Source: GCA-2686765 sp036012725 (lineage in GTDB: Bacteria > Pseudomonadota > Alphaproteobacteria > Rhodospirillales > 2-02-FULL-58-16). From it: DNA of 61,841 nucleotides. Location of the stretch: positions 1 through 61,841 of the forward strand of contig DASCPW010000054.1 of assembly GCA_036012725.1 (NCBI GenBank). Reading direction: 5' to 3'. Within the stretch, counting starts at the first letter, position 1, and the number at the start of each line of letters is the position of its first letter. The translations under genes and the position numbers were made by a program. Below, piece by piece: positions 23,264-31,465 of the stretch. The notes beneath the pieces are model-generated. The model had not been told where the DNA came from. It searched no databases and saw only the letters and a program-made list of their open reading frames with translations.

Positions 23264-23970
23264 ATGAAAGCACTGACCAGCAAGGACATGGAGACCGTCC
23301 GCCGGACGCCGCAGTTCGCGGAGTTGCCGGAGAGCGTACTCGGCCGCGTTGTTGAGATCTCGCGAATGGCCGAGCATCCCCGCGGCAAACTTCTTTTTTT
23401 GAGGAGAGAGGCGGCCAATCGGTTTTTTTCTCATCCTCGAAGGCTGGATCAAGATGTTCCGTGATACGAGTGAGGGGGAACAGACGGTGGTGGCCATACT
23501 CAGAACCGGGGAAACGGTCGCCGAGGCGGCGATTTTCATGGGCGATTTTTATCCGGCCAGCGGCGAAGTGGTGGACGACGTCCGACTACTGGAAATTCCT
23601 TCGGCGCCGTTCCTGCGGCTTCTCCGCGAGGACGGTGCGCTTGCCTTGAAGATGCTGGGAACCCTGTCGAATCGGCTGCACAAACTGATTCTCCGCATCG
23701 AGCAATTGCAGGCCCAATCCACGCCGCAACGGCTAAGCGATTTCCTGCTCAGCCTGAGCGAGGCTCATGAGGGAACGGCGATTATCAAACTTCCTTACGA
23801 CAAGTCCTTGGTCGCCGCCCATTTGGGAATGAAACCGGAAAGCCTGTAGCGAGCGCTGGCAAAATTACGGAAAAATGGCGTCATAGCCAAGGGCCAGCAT
23901 GTCAAATTGACCGACATCCCGGCATTGCGCTGCTACTGCAATGACAGAAAGCGGAACCGATCACCGCTGA
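23264..23970 (+). pseudogene. Crp/Fnr-family transcription regulator, frameshifted and with a nonsense codon
   Basis: The N-terminus MKALTSKDMETVRRTPQFAE and the cyclic-nucleotide-like barrel are recognisable. After the REAANRFF segment the frame is lost at a run of seven T (23423-23429); shifting by one restores LILEGWIKMFRD and the rest. A TAG at 23847-23849 then interrupts the helix-turn-helix where relatives read PESLSRALAKLRK. The end is approximate. The type resembles Dnr/NnrR regulators that sense nitric oxide, which fits nnrS next door. The T-run could be a sequencing error, but the TAG is independent, so loss of function is likely. Confidence 0.8.
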
Positions 23971-23977
23971 TGAATTT

Positions 23978-25174
23978 TCATCCGCCCGACCCATCGGCCC
24001 GTGGGCCCGTCAAAACCGGCCAGTAGACCACCAAAAAAATGGTAAAGGCCGACACCCATAGAAGCCCCGCGGCAATGACGAGGTTTCCGTAACCTTCCCC
24101 ATGGGCGAACGGCGCGGCGATCCGCGCAATCGCCGCCAAGGTGAGCAGAACATACGCCACCATGATCGACCGGTTAACCACAAAAGGCCGCCCCGTGTGA
24201 CCCAGCGAGGCTCGCGTCATCACCGCCAACACCATGGTCCCAATAGCGCCGATGGTCAGGGCGTGAAGGGCGGTGCCGACCGGCATCATATGGGTCAGCC
24301 CGGCCAAGCCCCGGCAGGCGAAACCGACCGACAACCAGGCATGACCCAAATGAAGAACCCATAAAATGGGTTGCCCGAAGGTCTTGGCTGTCGCCCAATA
24401 CCTCATGCGCAAGGCCAGGGCCAGCGCCGCGGCCAGGGCCGGAACACCGCCAATCCAGCCGCCGGCGCCAGCCAAGTCGGCGGCGGCGGTGGCGATGATG
24501 GCAAGGAAAGCCGCCCTTTCCACTAACGGCTGGGAACGAATCCTGGCAAACTCGCCTTTGGCGCTCAGCGCATTGGCGGTAAAATTGGGGATCATCCGCC
24601 CGGACAGCACCGTCATCATCAAGATAAACGTGTAAAGCGCCAGGTAGAGGCCGGAAAACCCGGTGTCGTCGGTGAGTTCCAACAACTCCAGGTGAAAAAG
24701 GAAATTGGCGGTAAACAAGAGAATAAGAAAGACCAGAAAGAAAAGATTACGGCGCTGCCCCGAGCCCAAAATCGGCGGGATCAAATAGAAAATAACGGCC
24801 GGGATCAGGGCCAGGTCGGCCACCGCTACCACCGGCGGAGGAAGACTGCCTTGCAACCAGAAAGTAATCCGGCCGGCAAACCACAACGCCACCAGAAAGG
24901 CCAGCCGGCCGCCCCGTTCCGGGGGCGTTTTCGTCCACGAGGGCACCGCCGTCAGAAAAAACCCCGTCGCCGCCGCCATGGCGAAGCCGAACAGCATTTC
25001 ATGGCCGTGCCACAAAACCGGCGCCATGGTCTTGGAAAGGCCCAGCCAGCCGGTGTAAAAGGCGGGCCAAACGGCCAGGGAAAAAGCCCCGAAGATTCCG
25101 GTGAGCAGGAAAAAAGGGCGGAACCCATAAGACAAAATTGTGACGGGTTCGTTCAGTTCCCGGGCGGACGGCAT
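23978..25174 (-). CDS. nnrS: NnrS family heme-copper membrane protein
   Basis: Integral membrane protein of 398 residues with about 12 hydrophobic helices. The LSYGFRPFFLLTGIFGAF start, the LWHGHEMLFGFAMAAATGFFL segment and the later HALTIGAIGTM segment are NnrS signatures. NnrS protects cells under nitric oxide stress and is usually controlled by an Fnr-type NO sensor; here the neighbouring regulator is broken. I chose ATG 25174; an upstream frame to 25417 adds residues unlike the family and overlaps the divergent gene. A weak AAGG ribosome-binding sequence precedes the start. Confidence 0.9.
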   Translation of the reverse strand: MPSARELNEPVTILSYGFRPFFLLTGIFGAFSLAVWPAFYTGWLGLSKTMAPVLWHGHEMLFGFAMAAATGFFLTAVPSWTKTPPERGGRLAFLVALWFAGRITFWLQGSLPPPVVAVADLALIPAVIFYLIPPILGSGQRRNLFFLVFLILLFTANFLFHLELLELTDDTGFSGLYLALYTFILMMTVLSGRMIPNFTANALSAKGEFARIRSQPLVERAAFLAIIATAAADLAGAGGWIGGVPALAAALALALRMRYWATAKTFGQPILWVLHLGHAWLSVGFACRGLAGLTHMMPVGTALHALTIGAIGTMVLAVMTRASLGHTGRPFVVNRSIMVAYVLLTLAAIARIAAPFAHGEGYGNLVIAAGLLWVSAFTIFLVVYWPVLTGPRADGSGG

Positions 25175-25247
25175 GAAGAGGACCTTGATTTTCGTTGGCT
25201 TGGCTGGAAATTTGGCCGAAGATAACAGTTCCCCGGAGATTGGCGCA

Positions 25248-26081
25248 ATGACGACTTTCAGGATAAACCAGACCGCCGCCTCCGCCGTCGCGGTCATTAT
25301 CATTATCATCCTCGCCGCCGTCCCCGCCTGTGGCGGGGAATGGCAGCCCGGCGAAGTCTTCCGTGATTGCCGCCAGTGCCCCGAGATCGTGGTGATCCCC
25401 GCCGGCTCTTTTGTCATGGGCTCCGACGATCCGGGCGCCAGGGGACAGTTCAGAAAGGAAATGCCAGCTCACCCGGTCACCATCGAGCGTCCGTTCGCCA
25501 TCGGCAAATTCGAGGTCACTTTCGACGAATGGTGAGCTTGCCACGACGATGGCGGATGCACGATCAAACCCGACAATCACAAATGAGGGCGCGGCCGGCG
25601 CCCGGTCGTCAACATCACATTTGCCAATATCGGCGAATATCTCCGCTGGATTACCAACAAGACGGGCCATTCCTATCGTTTGCCAACGGAAGCCGAATGG
25701 GAATACGCGGCGAGAGCGGGAACCGCCACGGCTTACTCATGGGGTGACGAGGTCGGCACCGACAACGCCAATTGCCGGACCTGCGCCCCTGAGATCAGCC
25801 ACCAAACCTATCCGGTCGGTTCCTATAAACCCAATCCGTTCGGTCTCTACGACATCCACGGAAATGTCTGTGAGTGGGTCGAGGACTGCTGGAACCAGAA
25901 CCACAACGGCGCGCCAGTGGACGGTTCCGCCCGCCTTTCCGGCAATTGCCAGTACCGGGTGACGAGAAGCGGTTCCTGGTATTACGTTTCCACCAACGTT
26001 CGCGCGGCCTACCGCGCCAAATACCCCGCTAGGGCCTACAGTTACGGCATCGGCTTTCGCGTCCTCCGCGAACTGCCCTGA
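25248..26081 (+). pseudogene. Formylglycine-generating-enzyme-like (SUMF1) protein with two in-frame TGA codons
   Basis: The 277-codon frame has a signal peptide (to about residue 24) and a full SUMF1/FGE fold: VIPAGSFVMGSDD, the LPTEAEWEYAARAG segment, the HGNVCEWVEDCW segment and the terminal GIGFRVLRELP. Two TGA codons interrupt it at 25533-25535, where relatives have DEWDAC, and at 25584-25586, where they have a tryptophan before GRGRRPV. There is no frameshift anywhere. Other genes here end normally in TGA, so a changed code is excluded. Double nonsense mutation is the simplest reading. Relatives modify cysteine or install other groups; substrate unknown. Confidence 0.75.
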
Positions 26082-26099
26082 CGGCGGCGGGATCGGAGA

Positions 26100-26759
26100 T
26101 CAGGATTGGCCGCCGTCGCGGGTTAGATCGTCGAGCTGCTTTTGCATCCGTCCGAGCTTGGCACGGAACTCATCCAGTTTTTTCTTGGACGGGCCGGAAA
26201 ATTGTTGTCCATCGCCGTCGCCCCCCTTGTTCTCCCCGGAACCACCGCCGTCGTGGCGCGGCGTCAACGTTTGCATGGCGTTCTCGAAAACCGCCATGTT
26301 TTGCTTGCCCATGTTCTTGAACCGGCCAAAGGATAGCGCCCCATCCTTGGCGTCGCGCATGTAATGGCGCATCTGCTCCTGATTGCGGGCGAACGAGTGC
26401 ATGGAATGGTCCAGATAGCGGGGCACCAGGGCCTGCAAGCTGTCACCATAGAAACTGATCAAATGACGGAGAAAGTCGATGGAAAGCAAGTGCCGCCCGC
26501 GCGCTTCTTCCTCGACGATAATATGGGTCAGAACGGTGCGGGTGATATCGTCGCCGGTGCTGGAATCATAAACGACAAAGTCCGTCCCATCCTTGACCAT
26601 CCGCGCCAACTGGACGAGGGTGACATAGGAACTGGTCGCCGTGTTGTAGAGGCGGCGGTTGGAGTATTTCTTGATGGTGATCGGCGCTTTTGCCGATCCG
26701 GGGGTGGCGGCGCCATTGCCGGCGATGCCGGCCTTGTCGTTCCCAGCCTTATTGTCCAT
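26100..26759 (-). CDS. phaR: Polyhydroxyalkanoate synthesis repressor
   Basis: DNA- and PHA-binding repressor that controls phasin and polymer genes. The N-terminal domain with TIKKYSNRRLYNTATSSYVT and the following DFVVYDSSTGDDITRTVL segment is specific to PhaR. The C-terminal part is helical with a Gly-rich spacer and a final coiled segment. The start is uncertain: ATG 26759 gives 219 residues and a normal lead, while an in-frame ATG at 26843 would add 28 atypical residues. It is the last gene of a leftward run gloB-GST-phaR. No phaC is in the window. Confidence 0.9.
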   Translation of the reverse strand: MDNKAGNDKAGIAGNGAATPGSAKAPITIKKYSNRRLYNTATSSYVTLVQLARMVKDGTDFVVYDSSTGDDITRTVLTHIIVEEEARGRHLLSIDFLRHLISFYGDSLQALVPRYLDHSMHSFARNQEQMRHYMRDAKDGALSFGRFKNMGKQNMAVFENAMQTLTPRHDGGGSGENKGGDGDGQQFSGPSKKKLDEFRAKLGRMQKQLDDLTRDGGQS

Positions 26760-26867
26760 GGCCAAATTTTCCGCTCCGGGTGATCCTGCCGTCGGTGCCA
26801 TGGACATGGGTAACACAAAAATATCCGGCGGAAAATGCTGCATTGCAATAAAATGCTCGCCACCCCC

Positions 26868-27482
26868 TCAAGCTTGCTCCTTGGGCACCGTTTCGCGCAT
26901 CGAGGGCCGCTTGCAAAATTCCTCGAACCAGTTGCTAAGGACCTCCCGGTCAGCCCGCCAACGGTCATCGGGAAAACGGAAATCCAGCCAACCGAGGGCG
27001 CAGCCGATGGAGATCTGGCCGATGGTGACGTCACCGGCCAGGAGACCGGCGTCGGCTTCCGCCTCGATCACGTCGTGTCCTCTTTCGACGCAGCTCTTTT
27101 GGCGCTCCGCCCAGGCCGCTGAACGCTCCCCTTGCGGGCGCCGGCCTTCGAGAAGCCGCAACACCGCCGCATCGAGAATGCCGTCGGCCAGAGCCTGTTG
27201 CCTGAGCACGATCCAACGGGCGCCGCCGGCCGGCGGGAACAGTTTGATCCCGTCATGGAGAGAGTCCAGGTACTCGCAGATGACCGGCGAATCATAGAGC
27301 ACCTCGCCACCGCCGGTGATCAGCGTCGGCACCTTGCCCAGGGGGTTGAGCACGACGATGTCGCCGTTCTCTTTCCAGACATTGGTGGGGATCAGTTCAA
27401 TGTCGTCCGCGAGACCGGTCTCGATGGCCATCACCATGACTTTGCGGACGTAAGGCGAAGTTGGCGAATAGCGGAGTTTCAT
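26868..27482 (-). CDS. Glutathione S-transferase family protein
   Basis: A protein of 204 residues. The N-terminal thioredoxin-like half starts MKLRYSPTSPYVRKVMVMA, where the SPTSPYVRK stretch carries the usual catalytic serine, and includes NPLGKVPTL and DSPVICEYLDS, the glutathione-binding loops. The C-terminal half is all helical. It begins 12 nt after the gloB stop, so both are co-transcribed; gloB also uses glutathione conjugates. Substrate not known. Confidence 0.92.
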   Translation of the reverse strand: MKLRYSPTSPYVRKVMVMAIETGLADDIELIPTNVWKENGDIVVLNPLGKVPTLITGGGEVLYDSPVICEYLDSLHDGIKLFPPAGGARWIVLRQQALADGILDAAVLRLLEGRRPQGERSAAWAERQKSCVERGHDVIEAEADAGLLAGDVTIGQISIGCALGWLDFRFPDDRWRADREVLSNWFEEFCKRPSMRETVPKEQA

Positions 27483-27494
27483 GGGGTAATGGCC

Positions 27495-28265
27495 TCAGAA
27501 TCTATCCTTGCGCCGGCGGATTTCGGCAAAAACGGAAACCGCGTCCTTGCCGGCCAACCCAGCGGCTTTGATCAGCTCCGGCTGGTCGGCGCGCAGGAAA
27601 GGGTTGGCGGTTTTCTCTTCGGCCATGGTCGAGGGCACCGTCGGCTTGCCCGCCCACCTCAAGGCCTGGACGTTTTCGGCCCGCGCTTTCAGGGCCGCGT
27701 TGCCGGGCTCGATGGTGAGCGCGAAATCGGCATTGGCGCTGGTGTATTCATGGGCGCAATATACATTAGTCTCGTCGGGCAAGGCGCGAAGCTTGCTCAG
27801 GCTCGACCACATCTGCTCCGCTGTCCCCTCGAACAGCCGGCCGCAACCGAGCGAGAACAGAGCATCGCCGCTAAAAAGCGCCCGCGAGTCCTCGAACCAG
27901 TAAGCGACATGACCGCGGGTATGGCCGGGGACCAGGAACACCCGAGCCGTTTGTCCGCCGATAGCGACCTCGTCGCCCTCGCCGACCTCCATATCGACAC
28001 CGGGCGTGCTCGAAGCCTCGGCGCGCGAGCCGACGATTTTGCATCCCGTCGCCCGTTTGAGTTCCATATTGCCGCCCACATGATCGTCGTGATGATGGGT
28101 GTTGAGGATGTGGGTAAGCTTCCACCCCAGACGGTCCAGCGCAGCGCACACCGGACCCGCCACCGCCGGGTCGACAGCGGCCGTGGCTCCCGTTCCCGGA
28201 TCGTGGGCGAGGTAGGCATAGTTGTCGGAGAGAATGGGGATATACTGAATTTCAAGAGAAGGCAT
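27495..28265 (-). CDS. gloB: Hydroxyacylglutathione hydrolase (glyoxalase II)
   Basis: Hydrolyses lactoylglutathione to lactate and glutathione in methylglyoxal detoxification. The product is 256 residues. The metallo-beta-lactamase motif THHHDDH is intact, with the downstream metal ligands in GHTRGHVAYW, FSGDALFSLGCGRLFEG and YCAHEYT. ATG 28265 has an AGGTGA ribosome-binding site; a GTG three codons earlier is weaker. First gene of gloB-GST, divergent from a methyltransferase gene, the usual alphaproteobacterial arrangement. Confidence 0.96.
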   Translation of the reverse strand: MPSLEIQYIPILSDNYAYLAHDPGTGATAAVDPAVAGPVCAALDRLGWKLTHILNTHHHDDHVGGNMELKRATGCKIVGSRAEASSTPGVDMEVGEGDEVAIGGQTARVFLVPGHTRGHVAYWFEDSRALFSGDALFSLGCGRLFEGTAEQMWSSLSKLRALPDETNVYCAHEYTSANADFALTIEPGNAALKARAENVQALRWAGKPTVPSTMAEEKTANPFLRADQPELIKAAGLAGKDAVSVFAEIRRRKDRF

Positions 28266-28354
28266 GGCCGTCACCTGTAGACTTCAGTTGCATCTCCGAA
28301 CGGCTTTCGCGGAGACTATCACTATATCCCCCCGTTAGGCTACACTTCCCCGTT

Positions 28355-29098
28355 ATGTGGACCGACGTCATAGACTTGCGTGACTTCTATGCTTCCAACC
28401 TGGGATCGGTAGCGCAACGGATGATCGCCCGGCGCGTCCGTGATTTCTGGCCTAACGTCAAAGGGCAAAATATACTTGGCCTGGGCTATGCGACGCCATT
28501 TCTCAATTCTTTTCGCGGCGAGGCGGAGCGGGTCCTGGCGGCCATGCCGGCCCAGCAAGGCGTGTTGCACTGGCCGCCGGACAGCAACGGCCTTACAACA
28601 TTGACCGACGAAGTCGAACTGCCCTTTCCGGACATGTCGGTGGACCGGGTACTTCTCGTCCATGCCCTGGGATGCGCCGAGCAGGTGCGCCCGATGATGC
28701 GTGAAATTTGGCGGCTGCTTTCCGGCGGCGGGCGGCTGCTGGTGGTGGCGCCAAACCGGCGCGGCATCTGGGCCCGTTTCGAGCACACCCCTTTCGGTCA
28801 TGACCGTCCCTACACGCCGGCCCAGTTATCGCGGGTCCTGCGCGACAACCTGTTTACGCCTTTCCAGTCGACGGCCGCCCTGTTCGTCCCGCCGACGCGC
28901 TCGCGGATGGTCCTGTCCTCGGCCACCGCCTGGGAGGAAATCGGCCAGCGCTGGTTCACCACCGTTGCCGGGGTGATCATGGTCGAGGCCACCAAACAGA
29001 TTTATGCCGGTCAAGACCAGCCTCAACCCGCCACTCGCCGGCGGCGCTCCTATGTTCCGCTGGCGGAGAAGAATTCCGGCGCCCCAACGCGGGGGTGA
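28355..29098 (+). CDS. Class I SAM-dependent methyltransferase
   Basis: A protein of 247 residues. The N-terminus with DFYASNLGSVAQRMIARRV, the LGLGYATPFL segment in the position of the SAM-binding motif, and the middle ALGCAEQVRPMMREIWRLL and GGGRLLVVAPNRRG segments match a conserved alphaproteobacterial methyltransferase usually found divergent from gloB. Its substrate is not established. It is convergent with metW, with 33 nt between the stop codons. Confidence 0.85.
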   Translation: MWTDVIDLRDFYASNLGSVAQRMIARRVRDFWPNVKGQNILGLGYATPFLNSFRGEAERVLAAMPAQQGVLHWPPDSNGLTTLTDEVELPFPDMSVDRVLLVHALGCAEQVRPMMREIWRLLSGGGRLLVVAPNRRGIWARFEHTPFGHDRPYTPAQLSRVLRDNLFTPFQSTAALFVPPTRSRMVLSSATAWEEIGQRWFTTVAGVIMVEATKQIYAGQDQPQPATRRRRSYVPLAEKNSGAPTRG

Positions 29099-29131
29099 CG
29101 GGCGGCAATAACCCGCCTCTATCCGCTCCCA

Positions 29132-29764
29132 TCAGGCAGGATTTGCGGTAAGTAAAAACACCGCCTGTTCGCCAAAGAGATTGGCGGTGAAAGCCGACGA
29201 GCCAATGCGGCGCATCGTTCCGTTATGGTCGAGCGCGATGCTGCGTTCGATGGATATCCCCTGCTCCTCGCAAAGAACGATGAAGTCCTTGATGGTGCAT
29301 AAATGAATATTGGGGGTATCGAACCAATCATAGGACAAGGCATCGCCGAGGGGCATCTGGCCGCGGAAGCCCAGGTACAGGCGCAACCGCCAGTGAGCGA
29401 AATTGGGAAATGAAACGATGGCCTTGCGGCCAATGCGCATGAGATTCAGCAACACCTCCTTGGGCGCGTGCATGGCCTGCAAGGTCTGGCTCAAAACCAC
29501 ATAGTCGAAGGCTTGGTCGGGGTAATCCTTGAGGTCGATCTCGGCATCGCCCTGGATCACCGACAGCCCGGCGCTGACACAGACATTGACGCCCTCGGTG
29601 CCAAGCTCGATGCCGCGCCCGTCCACCTGCTTGAAGTGAACCAGGTAATCGAGAAGCGTGCCGTTACCGCAACCGACGTCAAGTACGCGCGAACCGGACT
29701 CGATCATGTCGGCGATGAGTTGCAGATCGACACGAATGGACTTGCGTCCGTCGCTGCCCATCAT
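29132..29764 (-). CDS. metW: Methionine biosynthesis protein MetW
   Basis: A methyltransferase-fold protein that activates MetX. The product is 210 residues. The SAM motif RVLDVGCGNGTLLDYL, the VLSQTLQAMHAP segment and the SFPNFAHWRLRLYLGFRGQM segment are specific to MetW. ATG 29764 starts 10 nt after the metX stop; the next codon is also ATG. It is always found with metX, as here, and is needed for efficient homoserine acylation in relatives. Confidence 0.95.
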   Translation of the reverse strand: MMGSDGRKSIRVDLQLIADMIESGSRVLDVGCGNGTLLDYLVHFKQVDGRGIELGTEGVNVCVSAGLSVIQGDAEIDLKDYPDQAFDYVVLSQTLQAMHAPKEVLLNLMRIGRKAIVSFPNFAHWRLRLYLGFRGQMPLGDALSYDWFDTPNIHLCTIKDFIVLCEEQGISIERSIALDHNGTMRRIGSSAFTANLFGEQAVFLLTANPA

Positions 29765-29774
29765 GGCTTCGTTT

Positions 29775-30974
29775 TCATCCCAGCGGCGCGCGGGGCAAAC
29801 CGCGATGCTCGGCGGCGCCGACGATAAATCCATTGAGCAGCCTGTGGAATTCCGGCACGTCGAGAAGAAAAGAGTCATGGCCGGCGTCTGTTTCGATTTC
29901 GGCGAAACTGACGTTGGCGGCGGCGGCGTTCAGGGCCTTTACTATCAAACGGTTTTCCTCTGTCGAAAACAGCCAATCGCTGGTGAACGAAAAGATGCAA
30001 AAGCGGGTTTTGGTGTCCTGGAAGGCGTTGGCGAGAACCCCCCCATGTTCTTCCTCGAGATCAAAATAGTCCATCGCCCGCGTGATATAGAGAAAGGAGT
30101 TGGCATCGAAGCGATCGACAAAGGAGATGCCTTGGTGGCGCAGATAGCTTTCAACCTGGAAATCGGCCTCGAACCCATAAGTAACCTCTTCGCGGTCTTG
30201 TAGGCGGCGGCCGAACTTACGATGCAACGATTGCTCGGAGAGATAGGTGATATGAGCCGCCATGCGGGCCACGGCGAGGCCGCGGCGCGGTTGTTTCCCC
30301 TGGTTCAGATAATCGCCCCCGCACCAGTCGGGATCAGCCATGACCGCTTGCCGACCGACTTCATGGAAGGCGATATTCTGTGACGAACAGCGAGCCGCGC
30401 AGGCGATGGGCACGGCGGCGAAGACACGCTCGGGATAGCTGACCACCCACTGCAGAACCTGCATGCCGCCCAAGGACCCGCCGACGACCAAAAACAACTG
30501 CTCGATGCCCAGGTGATCGAGCAGCATAGCCTGGGCACGCACCATGTCGCCAACGGTGAAGACCGGAAAATCCAGACCCCATGGCTTGCCCGTCTCCGGG
30601 TTGCCTTCCGTTGGCCCGGCGGTGCCCATGCAGCCGCCCAGGATATTGGCGCAGATGACAAAAAAACGGTCCGTATCCAGCGGTTTGCCGGGCCCGACCA
30701 TGATATCCCACCAACCCGGCTTGCCGGTGATCGGATGCGACTCGGCGACGAACTGGTCACCGGTGAGTGCGTGACAGATAAGAACGGCGTTCGACCCCTC
30801 GTCGTTGAGGCGGCCATAAGTCTGATAGGCCATGGGGAAGGCTGATAAAAGGGCGCCGCTGTCAAGGCGAAGCGGCTGGTCGGCACCAAGGATCACTTGG
30901 TGGCCGGGAAAGGCGCCGGTTTCACCTCTTTCGGTGTAGCGGTCGGTGGCGTTGCGGTTTTCCGACAAGGTCAT
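29775..30974 (-). CDS. metX: Homoserine O-acyltransferase
   Basis: Acylates homoserine, the first committed step to methionine. The product is 399 residues with an alpha/beta hydrolase fold. The nucleophile serine lies in VVGGSLGGMQVLQW, and the triad aspartate and histidine in FTSDWLFST and DAGHDSFLLD. The NILGGCMGTAGPTEGNP segment is a family mark. The leader is unusual: the 198-bp hairpin element begins 46 nt upstream of the ATG. No SAM-responsive riboswitch was recognised. metW follows. Confidence 0.96.
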   Translation of the reverse strand: MTLSENRNATDRYTERGETGAFPGHQVILGADQPLRLDSGALLSAFPMAYQTYGRLNDEGSNAVLICHALTGDQFVAESHPITGKPGWWDIMVGPGKPLDTDRFFVICANILGGCMGTAGPTEGNPETGKPWGLDFPVFTVGDMVRAQAMLLDHLGIEQLFLVVGGSLGGMQVLQWVVSYPERVFAAVPIACAARCSSQNIAFHEVGRQAVMADPDWCGGDYLNQGKQPRRGLAVARMAAHITYLSEQSLHRKFGRRLQDREEVTYGFEADFQVESYLRHQGISFVDRFDANSFLYITRAMDYFDLEEEHGGVLANAFQDTKTRFCIFSFTSDWLFSTEENRLIVKALNAAAANVSFAEIETDAGHDSFLLDVPEFHRLLNGFIVGAAEHRGLPRAPLG

Positions 30975-31019
30975 AGCTCGTTCAGCCCGTCCGTTCCTTT
31001 CTGGAAAGGGATTTCATAG

Positions 31020-31217
31020 CTAGTACACAGTTTCAAAATTCCATGATAGGTAGGATCGCTTTTCCCGTTTCCTCGGTAGGAGGGACGGCGTTGCGAGACT
31101 TCCGGCTAGGAGCGCGTCGCGCCGTGGTGCCCAACCCGCCACAAGCGGCGCGCGACAACGTCCGGGATCCTCGCAACGCCGTTCTACCTATCATGGAATT
31201 TTGAAACTGTGTACTAG
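31020..31217. mobile_element. 198-bp element with perfect 34-bp terminal inverted repeats (MITE-like)
   Basis: The ends 31020-31053 and 31184-31217 are perfect inverted copies over 34 bp, starting and ending with CTAG. Inside them a second inverted pair of 13 bp (31085-31097 with 31170-31182) and a GC-rich core with further pairing let almost the whole element fold into one hairpin. The left arm carries an extra 26 bp bounded by GGTAG copies. No open reading frame fits. The features are those of a non-autonomous transposon; CTAG at both ends may be the target duplication. No transposase is in the window. Confidence 0.8.
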
Positions 31218-31239
31218 GAACCACATAGGAAGGTGTCAA
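31211..31239 (-). promoter_or_regulatory. Probable metX promoter, -10 box inside the hairpin element
   Basis: On the minus strand TTGACA (31239-31234) is a consensus -35 box. The position 17 nt downstream is TAGTAC (31216-31211), which belongs to the element's terminal repeat. The element thus replaced or now supplies the -10 box. The transcript would run through the whole hairpin before metX. Confidence 0.45.
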
Positions 31240-31465
31240 TGTTTTCTTTTGATTTTGCAAAGACATGCCATTACCACTAGGCGACTTTAATGGCGCTGGT
31301 CGTGACCCTTTGCCCATGCTCCGGCAAACGCCACCAGAAAACTACATGCTGATGACATCCTGGGGCATGCCGAAACTGGTCGGGAGTCCGGCTCTTTTTC
31401 ACGGTCCGCTATCTTTATGAATGCTGGTGAATGTTTATGAATATTAATGAAGGCCGGTACTCGAA

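Noticed and set aside
25533..25586. TGA read as tryptophan (altered genetic code)
   Set aside because: Many intact genes here (queA, ccmA, ccmF, ccmG, metX) end in TGA with normal family lengths.
30975..31330. SAM-II riboswitch upstream of metX
   Set aside because: The conserved pseudoknot strands were not found; the leader is occupied by the hairpin element.
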